From Rhodocyclales bacterium (lineage in GTDB: Bacteria; Pseudomonadota; Gammaproteobacteria; Burkholderiales; Rhodocyclaceae), in assembly GCA_028292505.1 (NCBI GenBank), contig JAQGMF010000003.1, positions 124,001 through 188,000 of the forward strand: 64,000 nt of DNA, given 5' to 3'. A model generated the notes under the pieces. The model was given only the letters and a program-made list of their open reading frames with translations, was not told the DNA's origin and searched no databases. Position numbers and translations under genes: made by a program. Positions 18,905 through 28,146 of the stretch are shown here, one piece after another (position 1 is the first letter of the stretch; each line of letters begins with the position of its first letter).

Positions 18905-20003
18905 GACTGGCGGTGAGACCGGGGGACTCTATACCAAAGAGGTTGATGAGACCTTCGTGGCCATGAATGCTGGCACCTTGGATAACGAAGTCTGCATTGG
19001 GCTGTCCTGGCCCGGCGAGCTTCGGGCGAATGCCGCAGTAGGCTGGGTAGAGGGCGCCATCCGGAAGCTCCGGCCAGTATTTCCTCACCTCGGCATAAAA
19101 TCCCTTGCTCCGCCCCGGATCGACTGAGTATTCGAGTTCGTCGACCCATTCGACATCGGGGCCGAAACGCGCTTGCCCACCGAGATCGAGTGTGAGATGT
19201 ACGCCGAGACCGCCAGACTCAGGAATAGGGTAAATCAGGCTTGAGAATGGTGCCCGTCCCGCCAGTGAATAGTAGTTGCCCTTGGCAAACCACGTTCTAG
19301 GAACATGGTTTGCATCAAGTCCTTCGAGTAGGCTTGCGACAGCAGGGGCAGACAGCCCCGCTGCATTAATAAGGATATTGGCTTCAAGCAACATGACTTC
19401 GTTGCCACTGCGCACCAGCAGTTCGGTACCGCCACGCAATACCGTGCCCCGCACCAGCGCCGTGTTAAAAGCTATTGCAGCGCCGGCCGATTCGGCGTCG
19501 GCCTGCAGCGCTAACATGAATGCATGGGAATCAATGATGCCTGTCGACGGAGACTCCAGCGCGCTGACACAGCGCAGCGCTGGTTCGCGCGCGCTCATCG
19601 CAGCCGCGCTCATAAACGCAACATCTTCGACGCCATTGTCGTACGCCTGCTGGAGAATTTTTCCTAGTTTTTCTTCCTCATCTGGGCGCGTTGCAACAAT
19701 CAGTTTGCCGCAGCGCCGAAACGGGATATGGCGGGCATCGCAATATTCGTAGAGCAAACGCCGCCCTCTTGTGCACAACGAGGCCTTGAGTGACTGCGCG
19801 GGGTAATATAAGCCCGCATGGATCACTTCGCTATTTCGGGAGCTGGTTTCCTGACCAATTCCATCGTGCCGTTCTATGACAATGGTCTCGATGCCGCGCA
19901 ATGCCAGAGCTCGCGCGCAGGCAAGCCCAATCGCCCCGGCGCCTATTACGACGGCCTCGGTGTGTTCCCGGTGGATGTCGGACATGGGCGAAACTGAATT
20001 CAT
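18846..20003 (-). CDS. FAD-dependent oxidoreductase, L-2-hydroxyglutarate oxidase (LhgO)-like
   Basis: 385 residues (ATG 19985 is an alternative start). N-terminal dinucleotide motif [13 protein letters not shown], then [16 protein letters not shown], a stretch characteristic of the LhgO/DAO family, and a C-terminal FAD-contact segment ([15 protein letters not shown]). The family oxidises 2-hydroxyacids or related substrates with FAD. It is the first gene of a minus-strand block inside the polysaccharide locus, divergent from the heptose-type fusion gene. Whether it serves glycan synthesis or central metabolism cannot be told; family assignment to DAO/LhgO is good, exact substrate uncertain. 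Confidence 0.75.
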   Translation of the reverse strand: MNSVSPMSDIHREHTEAVVIGAGAIGLACARALALRGIETIVIERHDGIGQETSSRNSEVIHAGLYYPAQSLKASLCTRGRRLLYEYCDARHIPFRRCGKLIVATRPDEEEKLGKILQQAYDNGVEDVAFMSAAAMSAREPALRCVSALESPSTGIIDSHAFMLALQADAESAGAAIAFNTALVRGTVLRGGTELLVRSGNEVMLLEANILINAAGLSAPAVASLLEGLDANHVPRTWFAKGNYYSLAGRAPFSSLIYPIPESGGLGVHLTLDLGGQARFGPDVEWVDELEYSVDPGRSKGFYAEVRKYWPELPDGALYPAYCGIRPKLAGPGQPNADFVIQGASIHGHEGLINLFGIESPGLTASLAIADQVCIELGLPSVSVP

Positions 20004-20298
20004 GTATGCAAAACTTTCTGCGTCTGAGCAAGGCGGAAGATTACAGCAAAGTAGACACTGCGAACTTTGTGGGGAGATGCAGATGTATCAAACCGCCAAT
20101 ACGCAGAAGGATCAATCGAGGCGCCATATTCGAGCCCTTTTTTGAAGCCGAGCTTACTTTTTTCAGACTATGATACGACCCTTGCGGCATGCCTCGTTTG
20201 GCAATGGCAGGACAAAAGGTGCCGCGTGCACTGAACGGTTTACTGTGCTCGCTGCTTTGCAAATCTAGCTCTGATCACCTTCTTGATTCTTATCCAAA
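20004..20298. promoter_or_regulatory. Divergent promoter region
   Basis: 295 bases between divergently transcribed genes; both start with the same ATGAATTCA-like sequence. No gene is supported here. It must hold promoters for both directions, but I could not pick convincing -35/-10 pairs. Confidence 0.4.
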
Positions 20299-21801
20299 AT
20301 GAATTCATCCACGTCCAGACATCAACTTGAAATTCCCGCGATAGTCGCCGATATCAAGGCGCTTGCAGGGGACGATTCAAGAATTGTTTTTGTGTGGGGA
20401 AATTTTAACGTTGTGCACCCCGGCCACTTGCGCTTGCTGAACTTTGCATCGGATTGCGGTGATTTTCTGATCGTTGGCGTGACGGATGACAGTCGCCCCG
20501 CCACGCTTGTGCCGGAACAGCTTCGTCTGGAAGGCGTGCGGGCGATCGGAGCCGTCAATTATTCGTTCCTTTTACATGTTCCACCTGAGGACTTCATTGG
20601 ACAGCTGCAGCCGGATATCGTCGTAAAGGGCAAAGAGCACGAACAGCACTTCAATCCGGAGCAAGTCGTCGTCGAGAGCTATGGCGGCAAATTGTTGTTC
20701 AGTTCTGGCGAAGTGCGTTTTTCGTCGCTGGACCTATTGCAACGCGAGTTGCATGAAATCAATCTTTCTTCGATTCGCAAGCCACTTGATTTTGCTGAGC
20801 GACATGGTTTCCACTTCAACGATCTGGCTCGCCACGTGCGCGGTTTCTCAGCACTCAAAGTCGTGGTAATCGGCGATCTGATTGTCGATGAGTACATTTC
20901 CTGTGACCCCTTGGGAATGTCGCAGGAAGATCCGACGATCGTGGTGACACCGATCTCTCATGATCTTTTTGTGGGGGGGGCGGGAATTGTTGCGGCCCAC
21001 GCGCGAGGGCTTGGTGCGCAGGTTGAGTATTTCGGCGTTGCGGGAGCCGATGAAACCGCGGCGTATGCGCAGGAAAAGTTGGAATCCTACGGTGTCAACG
21101 GGCATCTCATCATCGATGACAGTCGTCCTACCACGCTCAAGCAGCGCTTCCGTGCGCGTGGCAAGACGCTTTTACGCGTAAGTCATCTGCGGCAGCACGA
21201 TATCAGCCTGGAGCTGATAAAGGACTTCATGGAACGGTTGATTCCCGTCGTGGGAGAGGCCGATTTGCTGGTTTTCTCAGATTTCAACTATGGCTCGCTG
21301 CCACAGCCCTTGGTGGACGAATTGATGGGCTACTGTTTGCGGGCAGGTGTAATGGTTGCCGCAGACAGCCAGTCTTCGTCGCAATTGGGTGACATCTCCC
21401 GTTTCCGCGGTATGAACCTGATTACGCCGACGGAGTATGAAGCACGCCTTGCAGTACGCGATTCCGTATCCGGCTTGGTGGTACTGGCAGATGCGCTGCA
21501 TAGCAAGGCAGCGGCCGGACATGTATTCATCACCATGGGTGCCGAAGGGTTGCTAATCCACTCGCCCTCGACGCCCAGCAACGGACTCACCACTGACCGT
21601 TTGCCCGCCTTCAATACTGCCCCGAAGGATGTATCGGGAGCCGGTGATTCCTTGCTGATATGTGCTGCAATGGCGCTCGCGGCCGGCGCAAGCATCTGGG
21701 AAAGCGCATATCTGGGTTCTCTCGCTGCGGCATGCCAGGTCGGACGCGTTGGCAATGTTCCCTTGGCCGCTCATGAGCTGATCCAGGAGTTATCGGTTTG
21801 A
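20299..21801 (+). CDS. Fused cytidylyltransferase-like and PfkB sugar kinase (HldE-like with swapped domain order)
   Basis: 500 residues. Residues about 25-150 are a nucleotidyltransferase of the RfaE2 type (WGNFNVVHPGHLRLL with the HxGH motif at about 40). Residues about 190-500 are a PfkB/ribokinase-type kinase with a glycine motif FVGGAG and catalytic DVSGAGDSLL near residue 445. HldE, which makes ADP-heptose precursor, has the kinase first and the transferase second; here the order is reversed. Together with the next gene, a HddC-like transferase, a D-glycero-D-manno-heptose-type nucleotide sugar is a reasonable guess. Downstream gene overlaps its stop. Confidence 0.75.
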   Translation: MNSSTSRHQLEIPAIVADIKALAGDDSRIVFVWGNFNVVHPGHLRLLNFASDCGDFLIVGVTDDSRPATLVPEQLRLEGVRAIGAVNYSFLLHVPPEDFIGQLQPDIVVKGKEHEQHFNPEQVVVESYGGKLLFSSGEVRFSSLDLLQRELHEINLSSIRKPLDFAERHGFHFNDLARHVRGFSALKVVVIGDLIVDEYISCDPLGMSQEDPTIVVTPISHDLFVGGAGIVAAHARGLGAQVEYFGVAGADETAAYAQEKLESYGVNGHLIIDDSRPTTLKQRFRARGKTLLRVSHLRQHDISLELIKDFMERLIPVVGEADLLVFSDFNYGSLPQPLVDELMGYCLRAGVMVAADSQSSSQLGDISRFRGMNLITPTEYEARLAVRDSVSGLVVLADALHSKAAAGHVFITMGAEGLLIHSPSTPSNGLTTDRLPAFNTAPKDVSGAGDSLLICAAMALAAGASIWESAYLGSLAAACQVGRVGNVPLAAHELIQELSV

Positions 21802-22499
21802 GGGCATTGTTGCTGGCAGCAGGTTTCGGTACGCGTCTTCGCCCGATCACCGACACCATACCCAAGTGCCTGGTTCCCATTCATGGCAAACCCTTGCTGG
21901 CTTATTGGTTGGATAGCTTGCTGACGGCGGGTGTCGAAAGGATTCTAGTCAACACACATTACCTGCCCGACGCGGTGTATGCGTTCATTCAAGCGTCCCC
22001 TTGGCGCGCCCGCGTTGACCTGGTGCATGAAGAACAACTGCTGGGCACCGGTGGTACGGTTCTTCGCAATCGCGATTTTTTCCGTGACGAAGCCTTCATG
22101 GTTGCTCATGCGGATAACCTTACGCGCTTTGACGTAGCCGCTTTCATGTCTTCACACAGGAAGCGACCCAGTGGTGTGGACGTCACCATGATGAGTTTTG
22201 ATACCGACATGCCTTGGACCTGCGGCATCGTCGAAGAAAATGATGAAGGCATGGTCATTGGTTTTTACGAGAAATCGTCAAATCCGCCAGGAAACCGCGC
22301 TAACGCGGCCGTCTATATTTTTGAACCTGCGGTTATCGATTTTCTTGCGTCGCTAGGCAAGGATGTCATCGACCTCAGTCTTGAAGTGATTCCTCACTAC
22401 TTGGGGCGTATGCATTGCTTCCACAATGCCGATTATCATCGCGACATCGGTAGCCCAGAAAGTCTCCGACTGGCCGAGCTGGAATTCCGGGCGATCTGA
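21798..22499 (+). CDS. Sugar-1-phosphate nucleotidyltransferase, HddC-like
   Basis: 233 residues from a TTG that overlaps the previous stop, with AGGAG 8 bases upstream, so translation is coupled. The N-terminal motif LAAGFGTRLRPITD with PKCL is the NTP-transferase signature; a further conserved acidic pair occurs in VAHADNL. Short size and likeness to D-glycero-D-manno-heptose 1-phosphate guanylyltransferase fit its place directly after a heptose-type kinase fusion. MurU- or RfbF-like activities are alternatives. It would supply an activated sugar to the two transferases that follow. Confidence 0.7.
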   Translation: MRALLLAAGFGTRLRPITDTIPKCLVPIHGKPLLAYWLDSLLTAGVERILVNTHYLPDAVYAFIQASPWRARVDLVHEEQLLGTGGTVLRNRDFFRDEAFMVAHADNLTRFDVAAFMSSHRKRPSGVDVTMMSFDTDMPWTCGIVEENDEGMVIGFYEKSSNPPGNRANAAVYIFEPAVIDFLASLGKDVIDLSLEVIPHYLGRMHCFHNADYHRDIGSPESLRLAELEFRAI

Positions 22500-22502
22500 C
22501 CC

Positions 22503-23495
22503 ATGCATGCCAACGGAGTAATTCCCGGAGAGCTTGATCGCGTGGCGGTTATCGTCGTTAATTTCAACGGCGGCGATATGCTCCAGCGGTGTCTCGCCTG
22601 TCTCCGGGCACAGAATCCGCCCCCGGAAAAAGTATTCATAGTGGATAACGCCAGTACTGACGACTCGGCGTTGCGAGCACGCGGAATATTCCCAGAATTT
22701 ACGTTCCTGATGCTGGATCGCAATACGGGTTTTGCGGCGGCAAATAACCATGCTGCGCGGATGGCAGAGGATTGCGACTGGTTGGCAATGGTGAATCCTG
22801 ATGCGTTTCTTGCTGCCGATTGGCTTGCCAGAATGCTGGCTGCAACACGACGGCACCCAACTGCAGCAAGTTTTGGCTGTCGCCTGCAAATGGCTGATGG
22901 CAGTGGTCGCCTCGATGGTATCGGCGATGTGTTGCATGTATCCGGGCTTGTCTGGCGCGACGCCCACGGTCTTAATTCTTCAAATCGTGCCGAAGCGGAC
23001 CGCGAAATTTTCAGCGCGTGTGCGGCCGCCGCGTTGTATCGCAAATCCGATTTCCTCGCGCAAGGAGGATTCGACGAAAGTTTTTTTTGCTATGTTGAAG
23101 ACGTCGACCTTGGTTTCCGATTGAGGTTGGCGGGACACGACTGTTGGTACGTTTCGTCCGCGTATGTAGAACATGTAGGTTCTGCCAGTTCGGGAGGCCG
23201 CCACAGCGCTTTTGCGGCCTATCACGGCCACCGCAACCGCATATGGTGTCGCTTAAAAAACATGCCAATTGCATTGTTGTTACTTGCTTTGCCCTTGCAT
23301 TTACTAGGCGATCTGGCGGTGCTTATGGCTTTCATGCTGCGCGGCATGGCTATCGTCATATTGCGCGCATATCGTGACGCATGGCTTGCGTTGCCGGCAG
23401 TATGGCGTGCCAGGCGGCGCATTCAGCAAGAACGCAAGGCAAGTGCGGCAGATGTCTGGCGCCTGATCGACAAGAGGATGTGGCCGCAAAAATGA
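22503..23495 (+). CDS. Family 2 glycosyltransferase (rhamnosyltransferase-like)
   Basis: 330 residues. GT-A start VAVIVVNFNGGDMLQRCL, DNASTDDS, the metal-binding MVNPDA segment and the ED motif (CYVEDVDLGFRL) are all present and in the usual order. A hydrophobic C-terminal stretch (ALLLLALPLHLLGDLAVLMAF) suggests membrane attachment. It is one of two adjacent paralogous transferases whose genes overlap by 4 bases. Members of this group add rhamnose or related deoxysugars to surface glycans; the actual sugar is unknown. Confidence 0.85.
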   Translation: MHANGVIPGELDRVAVIVVNFNGGDMLQRCLACLRAQNPPPEKVFIVDNASTDDSALRARGIFPEFTFLMLDRNTGFAAANNHAARMAEDCDWLAMVNPDAFLAADWLARMLAATRRHPTAASFGCRLQMADGSGRLDGIGDVLHVSGLVWRDAHGLNSSNRAEADREIFSACAAAALYRKSDFLAQGGFDESFFCYVEDVDLGFRLRLAGHDCWYVSSAYVEHVGSASSGGRHSAFAAYHGHRNRIWCRLKNMPIALLLLALPLHLLGDLAVLMAFMLRGMAIVILRAYRDAWLALPAVWRARRRIQQERKASAADVWRLIDKRMWPQK

Positions 23496-24424
23496 AACTG
23501 CATACCGAACAAGTGTTGCAGCAGCGAGAGGCTTACGTCAGTGTCACGCTGACCGTGATAGTGGTGAACTTCAATGCGGGTCGCCACATTGTTGACTGTG
23601 CAACTTCTCTTGTTGGGCAGTGCCATGAGCTGATTGTGATCGACAATGCGTCAAGCGACGACAGTCTTTTTTTGCTCGAACAAAGCAAGCTGCTGCTTAC
23701 CACAGCCATAGTACGCAATACGCATAACATGGGTTTTGCTGCGGCATGTAATCTTGGGGCTGAGCGTGCAAGCGGCGATCTGATTCTTTTCCTTAATCCC
23801 GATTGCGTGGTTGCTCCGGGCACCCTTGCGCTTTTGAGCGCCGCGTTGACTGCTGACGCCAGCGCCGGTATGGCGGGAGGGCTGTTACTCAATACGGATG
23901 GTTCGGAGCAAGCAGGAGGCCGGCGTCTGGTACCTACTCCATGGCGATCTTTGGTGCGCGCGTTTGGACTGCAGCGTTTCAAGACCCGATATCCGCGTCT
24001 TTTCGAAGGCTATGATCTGCATGCCCACCCCTTGCCCAACGGGACCGCGCCGGTCGAAGCCATTTCAGGCGCCTGCATGCTGGTACGAAGAGATGCGCTG
24101 ATTTCCGTGGGCCCGCTGGATGAGGGCTATTTCATGCATTGCGAAGATCTGGATTGGTGCATGCGTTTCTGGCAAAAGGGTTGGCGGGTACTGTTCGTTC
24201 CAAACGCGCCGATCACGCATCTCAAAGGTGTATGCAGTCGGCGCCGTCCCATTCTTGTTGAATGCTATAAGCATAAAGGCATGGTGCGATTCTATCGCAA
24301 GTTTTTTAGGCACCAGTATCCAGGCGTATTGATGTGGCTGGTCATTTCCGCAGTCTGGTTGCGTTTCGTTATCCTGACTGTTGCGCTGCTTGCCAAGCGC
24401 GTTCTGCATAGCGCTTTGAACTAA
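23492..24424 (+). CDS. Family 2 glycosyltransferase
   Basis: 310 residues from ATG 23492, which overlaps the preceding TGA (ATGA). The open frame extends upstream but only inside the previous gene. Motifs follow its neighbour: LTVIVVNFNAGRHIVDC, DNASSDDS, FLNPDC, and HCEDLDWCMRF. One C-terminal hydrophobic segment. Similarity in layout to the preceding gene suggests an old duplication followed by specialisation. Predicted to act at the cytoplasmic membrane face in glycan assembly. Confidence 0.85.
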   Translation: MKLHTEQVLQQREAYVSVTLTVIVVNFNAGRHIVDCATSLVGQCHELIVIDNASSDDSLFLLEQSKLLLTTAIVRNTHNMGFAAACNLGAERASGDLILFLNPDCVVAPGTLALLSAALTADASAGMAGGLLLNTDGSEQAGGRRLVPTPWRSLVRAFGLQRFKTRYPRLFEGYDLHAHPLPNGTAPVEAISGACMLVRRDALISVGPLDEGYFMHCEDLDWCMRFWQKGWRVLFVPNAPITHLKGVCSRRRPILVECYKHKGMVRFYRKFFRHQYPGVLMWLVISAVWLRFVILTVALLAKRVLHSALN

Positions 24425-24429
24425 GTAAT

Positions 24430-25347
24430 ATGCAAATTGCATTGCTTGGCGCTTCGAGTTTGATTGGACCACATTTAATTGCCGCGCTGGTTTCTCAGAA
24501 CTTGCCTGTTCTGGCGTTGTCGCGGCAGCCACGCACCGCTTCGGTCGCTGGCGCCACGTGGAGCGCACCAGCAGATGTTGTCGGAATGGATATCCAAGAC
24601 TGGATCAGTCTTGCACCGATCTGGGTGCTCCCCGATTACTTTGAACTCATGCGTTCGTGTGGCGTCAAGAACGTCGTCGCGCTGTCTTCGACGAGTCGTT
24701 TTTCAAAAATGAATTCTGCGTCGCGTGTCGAACGTGAGCTTGCCGTGCGATTGGCCTGCGCTGAAGAAGCCTTCCAGGCGTGGGCAGAGAGTGTGGGGGT
24801 GCGTTGGGTCATATTGCGTACCACCATGCTTTACGGCGAAGGGCGTGATCGTAATGTCAGTGACATCGCGCGCTTCGTCCGCCGCTGGAAAATGTTTCCC
24901 CTTGTTGGCCAAGGCAGAGGGCTGCGTCAGCCAGCCCATGCAGCCGACGTTGCTGCATGTTGTGTGCAGGCACTTTTGAAGGAGACAGCAAACAGACAGG
25001 TGTTCAACGTAGGCGGAGGGGAAATTCTGAGCTATCGTGAGATGGTCTCGCGCATAGCTCGTGTTTCGGGTGTATCGATCCGGTTCGTGCCCGTGCCGCG
25101 TGTGCCGACACGCTTGGCACTTGAGCTATTGCGTTTTTTTCGGCGTTTCCGACACCTGTCTTCGGGAATGCTCGACCGCATGTCGCAGGATCAGGTATTT
25201 GACGATGCGACATCGCAAAATATACTTGGTGTGCGGATGCGTGGGTTCGATCCAGAACCCGTTGATGTGGGCATATCGCCGATGGTCACACAGGTTTCTC
25301 GTTCCAGCGTTTTTGATAAAATCTGCCGCGCCTTGGCGAGGCGTTGA
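24430..25347 (+). CDS. Atypical NAD(P)-binding epimerase-like protein
   Basis: 305 residues, 5 bases after the previous gene. Rossmann motif IALLGASSLIGPHLIAAL. The usual catalytic Tyr-x-x-x-Lys is not seen where expected (after ALSSTSRFSK), a feature of NDUFA9-like atypical short-chain dehydrogenase proteins. Genes of this kind often precede a WbpM-type dehydratase gene, as here. Role in nucleotide-sugar modification is inferred from position; it could be non-catalytic or use another mechanism. Confidence 0.65.
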   Translation: MQIALLGASSLIGPHLIAALVSQNLPVLALSRQPRTASVAGATWSAPADVVGMDIQDWISLAPIWVLPDYFELMRSCGVKNVVALSSTSRFSKMNSASRVERELAVRLACAEEAFQAWAESVGVRWVILRTTMLYGEGRDRNVSDIARFVRRWKMFPLVGQGRGLRQPAHAADVAACCVQALLKETANRQVFNVGGGEILSYREMVSRIARVSGVSIRFVPVPRVPTRLALELLRFFRRFRHLSSGMLDRMSQDQVFDDATSQNILGVRMRGFDPEPVDVGISPMVTQVSRSSVFDKICRALARR

Positions 25348-25359
25348 TATGGAGAGCTT

Positions 25360-27282
25360 ATGAGCCGAACTCTGCGCTGGTTGAAACCGCGTGGTGTCGC
25401 ACGTAGTTGGCTGGTATCAGGCTTCGATCTGGCTGCGGTGACTTGCTGTTGGTGCGCGGCATATCTGTTGCGTTTCAATTTTGCAGTCCCGGCAGATTTC
25501 GTTCGCCATGGGTTGTTGAGTCTTGTCTGGGTTTTACCCATCCATGCTGCGATGTTCCGCGCATTTGGGCTCTACAAAGGCATGTGGGTATTTGCAAGTC
25601 TCCCCGACCTTGCGCGCATCGTACGAGCGGTGGGCGTCGCTACCGCATTGGTGATCGCGATCGCCACATTTGCGCATGGCAACACGCCGATCCCGCGTTC
25701 GGTACTCGTGGCTTTTCCTGTGTTCCTCATGGTGATGATGGGCGGTGCGCGGGCGATGTATCGCGCGTGGCGTGAACATCGTCTTTACGGCGCACTGGCT
25801 GCCGCAGGGCGGCCTGCCTTGTTGATCGGAGCCGGGGAAGCTGGCGTGAATGTCATGCGTCAGCTACGTCGCGCGGGCGAATGGCGCTTGGTAGGAATTC
25901 TCGACGATAACCCCAGCAAGCATGGGCGTGAAATGATGGGACTGCGCGTCCATGGATGCGTAGATGAGCTTGAGCATTGGGCCCGCGAGCTGAAGGCGCA
26001 GCATGCTATTGTGGCTATGCCATCGGCATCTGCCGAAACACGCAAGCGCATTCTTGCGCTGTGTCTCAAGGCCGGTGTGCATGCATTGATGGTGCCGACA
26101 CTGGCCGAGATGATGCATGCCGACAGGCGACGCTCTAGCGATAAATGGGCGTTTCGCGAAGTCAGCATGGAAGATCTACTTGGACGCGATGCGGTTGCCA
26201 TCGATTGCCCGAACATAGACGGCATGCTGGGCGGCCGTAGTGTATTGGTCACCGGCGCGGGAGGTTCGATCGGCTCCGAGCTGTGCAGGCAGATTGCTTT
26301 GTTCCGGCCCGGACAAATCATTGCCTATGAAGCCAACGAATATGCTTTGTACCGTTTGATCGAGGAATTCTCTTGCCGCTTCCCCGAGGTGCCTCTGATA
26401 CCCGTGGCGGGAGATGTTCGCGATGCCTTGTGGCTGGATGAGACTTTTGCTCGTTATACGCCATCCCTCGTTTTTCACGCGGCTGCTTACAAGCATGTTC
26501 CGTTGATGGAAGATGACAATGCCTGGCAGGCGATGAGCAACAACGTGCTGGGTACTTGGCGGGTAGCCAAGGCAGCGGCTACGCATCGTGTGCCGAAATT
26601 TGTGATGATCTCGACCGACAAGGCCGTCAATCCCACCAATGTGATGGGAGCGAGCAAGCGCTTGGCGGAAATGGTTTGTCAGACCGTGCAGGCGGAAACG
26701 ACGACGACCGCCTTTTGCAGTGTGCGTTTCGGCAATGTGCTCGGCAGCACGGGCAGCGTCGTGCCGAAGTTCCAGGAACAGATTGCTGCCGGTGGGCCGG
26801 TGACCGTGACGCATCCCGAGATCACGCGCTATTTCATGTCCATTCCAGAGGCTTCGCAATTGGTGCTGCAGGCCGCCAGCATGGGCAAGGGTGGTGAAAT
26901 ATTCGTTCTGGATATGGGCGAGCCGGTGAAGATTGCCAATCTTGCGCGCGACATGATCCGTCTTTCAGGTTCGAGCGAGGAAGAGATTCGCGTGGAATTT
27001 ACCGGGCTACGTCCTGGCGAGAAACTTTTCGAGGAATTGCTGGCCGACGCGGAACACAGCTTGCCCACGCATCACGAGAAGCTGCGTATTGCACAAGCGC
27101 GTGCGGCGGACCCCGCCGTGGTCGAAGAGGTGCTGGCTTGGCTGCGGGCCTCGCGCATACCCTCGCCAGCGGAGATCAAGCGCGAGCTGCGACGTTGGGT
27201 GCCGGAATATGGGCCCGCTCAACGCCCGGCGTTGCAGGTGGTGGCAGGGTCGGCGAAGACGCCGCGTGCTGTGGGCAGCTGA
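25360..27282 (+). CDS. Membrane-bound UDP-sugar 4,6-dehydratase, WbpM/CapD type
   Basis: 640 residues. Four N-terminal membrane segments, then two Rossmann domains; the second has the motif VTGAGGSIGSEL at about residue 297. The catalytic Tyr of ordinary epimerases is replaced by Met (VMGASK), as in the Ser-Met-Lys triad known for WbpM and FlaA1. Such enzymes convert UDP-GlcNAc to the 4-keto-6-deoxy sugar used for QuiNAc or FucNAc. In many loci an initiating phosphoglycosyltransferase gene (WbpL/WecA type) sits just before it; none is in this window. Last biosynthetic gene of the locus. Confidence 0.9.
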   Translation: MSRTLRWLKPRGVARSWLVSGFDLAAVTCCWCAAYLLRFNFAVPADFVRHGLLSLVWVLPIHAAMFRAFGLYKGMWVFASLPDLARIVRAVGVATALVIAIATFAHGNTPIPRSVLVAFPVFLMVMMGGARAMYRAWREHRLYGALAAAGRPALLIGAGEAGVNVMRQLRRAGEWRLVGILDDNPSKHGREMMGLRVHGCVDELEHWARELKAQHAIVAMPSASAETRKRILALCLKAGVHALMVPTLAEMMHADRRRSSDKWAFREVSMEDLLGRDAVAIDCPNIDGMLGGRSVLVTGAGGSIGSELCRQIALFRPGQIIAYEANEYALYRLIEEFSCRFPEVPLIPVAGDVRDALWLDETFARYTPSLVFHAAAYKHVPLMEDDNAWQAMSNNVLGTWRVAKAAATHRVPKFVMISTDKAVNPTNVMGASKRLAEMVCQTVQAETTTTAFCSVRFGNVLGSTGSVVPKFQEQIAAGGPVTVTHPEITRYFMSIPEASQLVLQAASMGKGGEIFVLDMGEPVKIANLARDMIRLSGSSEEEIRVEFTGLRPGEKLFEELLADAEHSLPTHHEKLRIAQARAADPAVVEEVLAWLRASRIPSPAEIKRELRRWVPEYGPAQRPALQVVAGSAKTPRAVGS

Positions 27283-27285
27283 CAC

Positions 27286-28113
27286 GTGGCTACATACGTC
27301 GTCGGCGATCTTCAGGGCTGTCTCGATCCACTCAAGGCCTTGCTTGCCGAGGTAGGTTTCATGCCGCAGCAGGATCGCCTGTGGCTGGTCGGCGATCTCG
27401 TCAATCGCGGCCCACAATCGGTTGAGGTGTTGCGTTTCGTGCGTTCGCTGGGCACTGCCGCAACGGCGGTGTTGGGCAATCATGATCTGTATCTCCTGGC
27501 GGTTGCCGCCGGCCTGCCGCCGAAGGACAAAAGCGGCGACACGATCCAGCCTGTGCTGGATGCGCCCGATGCCATCGCGTTGATTGACTGGTTGCGCGCC
27601 TTGCCCCTCATGTATGTCGAGGGCATGTGGGCGATGGTGCATGCCGGCTTGCTGCCGCAATGGACCGTGCCGCAGGCATTGATCCTGGCGGGCGAGGTTG
27701 AGGCGCATCTACGCGCTGCAAACTGGCGCGATTTTCTGATTGAACTGTTCGGCAACAAGCCCGAGCAATGGGGCGATTCGTTGACGGGCTGGGATCGTTA
27801 TCGCATCGTCATAAATGCCATGACGCGCATGCGCTTCGTTACGCGCGAGGGCACGCTGGATCTCAAGTCCAAAGGCACTCCGGAGAATGCGCCCGAAGGG
27901 TTAATCCCCTGGTTTGCGGCCGAGAACGCCGCATGGCGCACGCATACGGTTCTGTGCGGTCATTGGTCGGCCTTGGGGCTGCGCGATATGGGGCACGTTG
28001 TCGCACTGGATTCCGGTTGCGTATGGGGCGCGCAGCTCAGCGCGCTACGCCTGGAAGACAGACAAATTTTCCAGGTACCTTGCGCGACTTGTTCGGTAGC
28101 GGCCGGTGATTAG
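27286..28113 (+). CDS. apaH: Symmetrical bis(5'-nucleosyl)-tetraphosphatase
   Basis: 275 residues, starting with GTG 27286. The metallophosphatase motifs are in place: VGDLQGCLDPL (GDxxG), WLVGDLVNRG (GDxxDRG variant with Asn for Asp in the second motif), and AVLGNHDLYLL (GNHE-like with Asp). It hydrolyses Ap4A to two ADP in the cytoplasm. Starts 3 bases after the dehydratase gene. This is where the polysaccharide locus meets ordinary chromosome; the next gene is on the other strand. Confidence 0.92.
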   Translation: MATYVVGDLQGCLDPLKALLAEVGFMPQQDRLWLVGDLVNRGPQSVEVLRFVRSLGTAATAVLGNHDLYLLAVAAGLPPKDKSGDTIQPVLDAPDAIALIDWLRALPLMYVEGMWAMVHAGLLPQWTVPQALILAGEVEAHLRAANWRDFLIELFGNKPEQWGDSLTGWDRYRIVINAMTRMRFVTREGTLDLKSKGTPENAPEGLIPWFAAENAAWRTHTVLCGHWSALGLRDMGHVVALDSGCVWGAQLSALRLEDRQIFQVPCATCSVAAGD

Positions 28114-28146
28114 TCGGCCGAGTTGTCGCTGCGCGCCGAACGCAGC

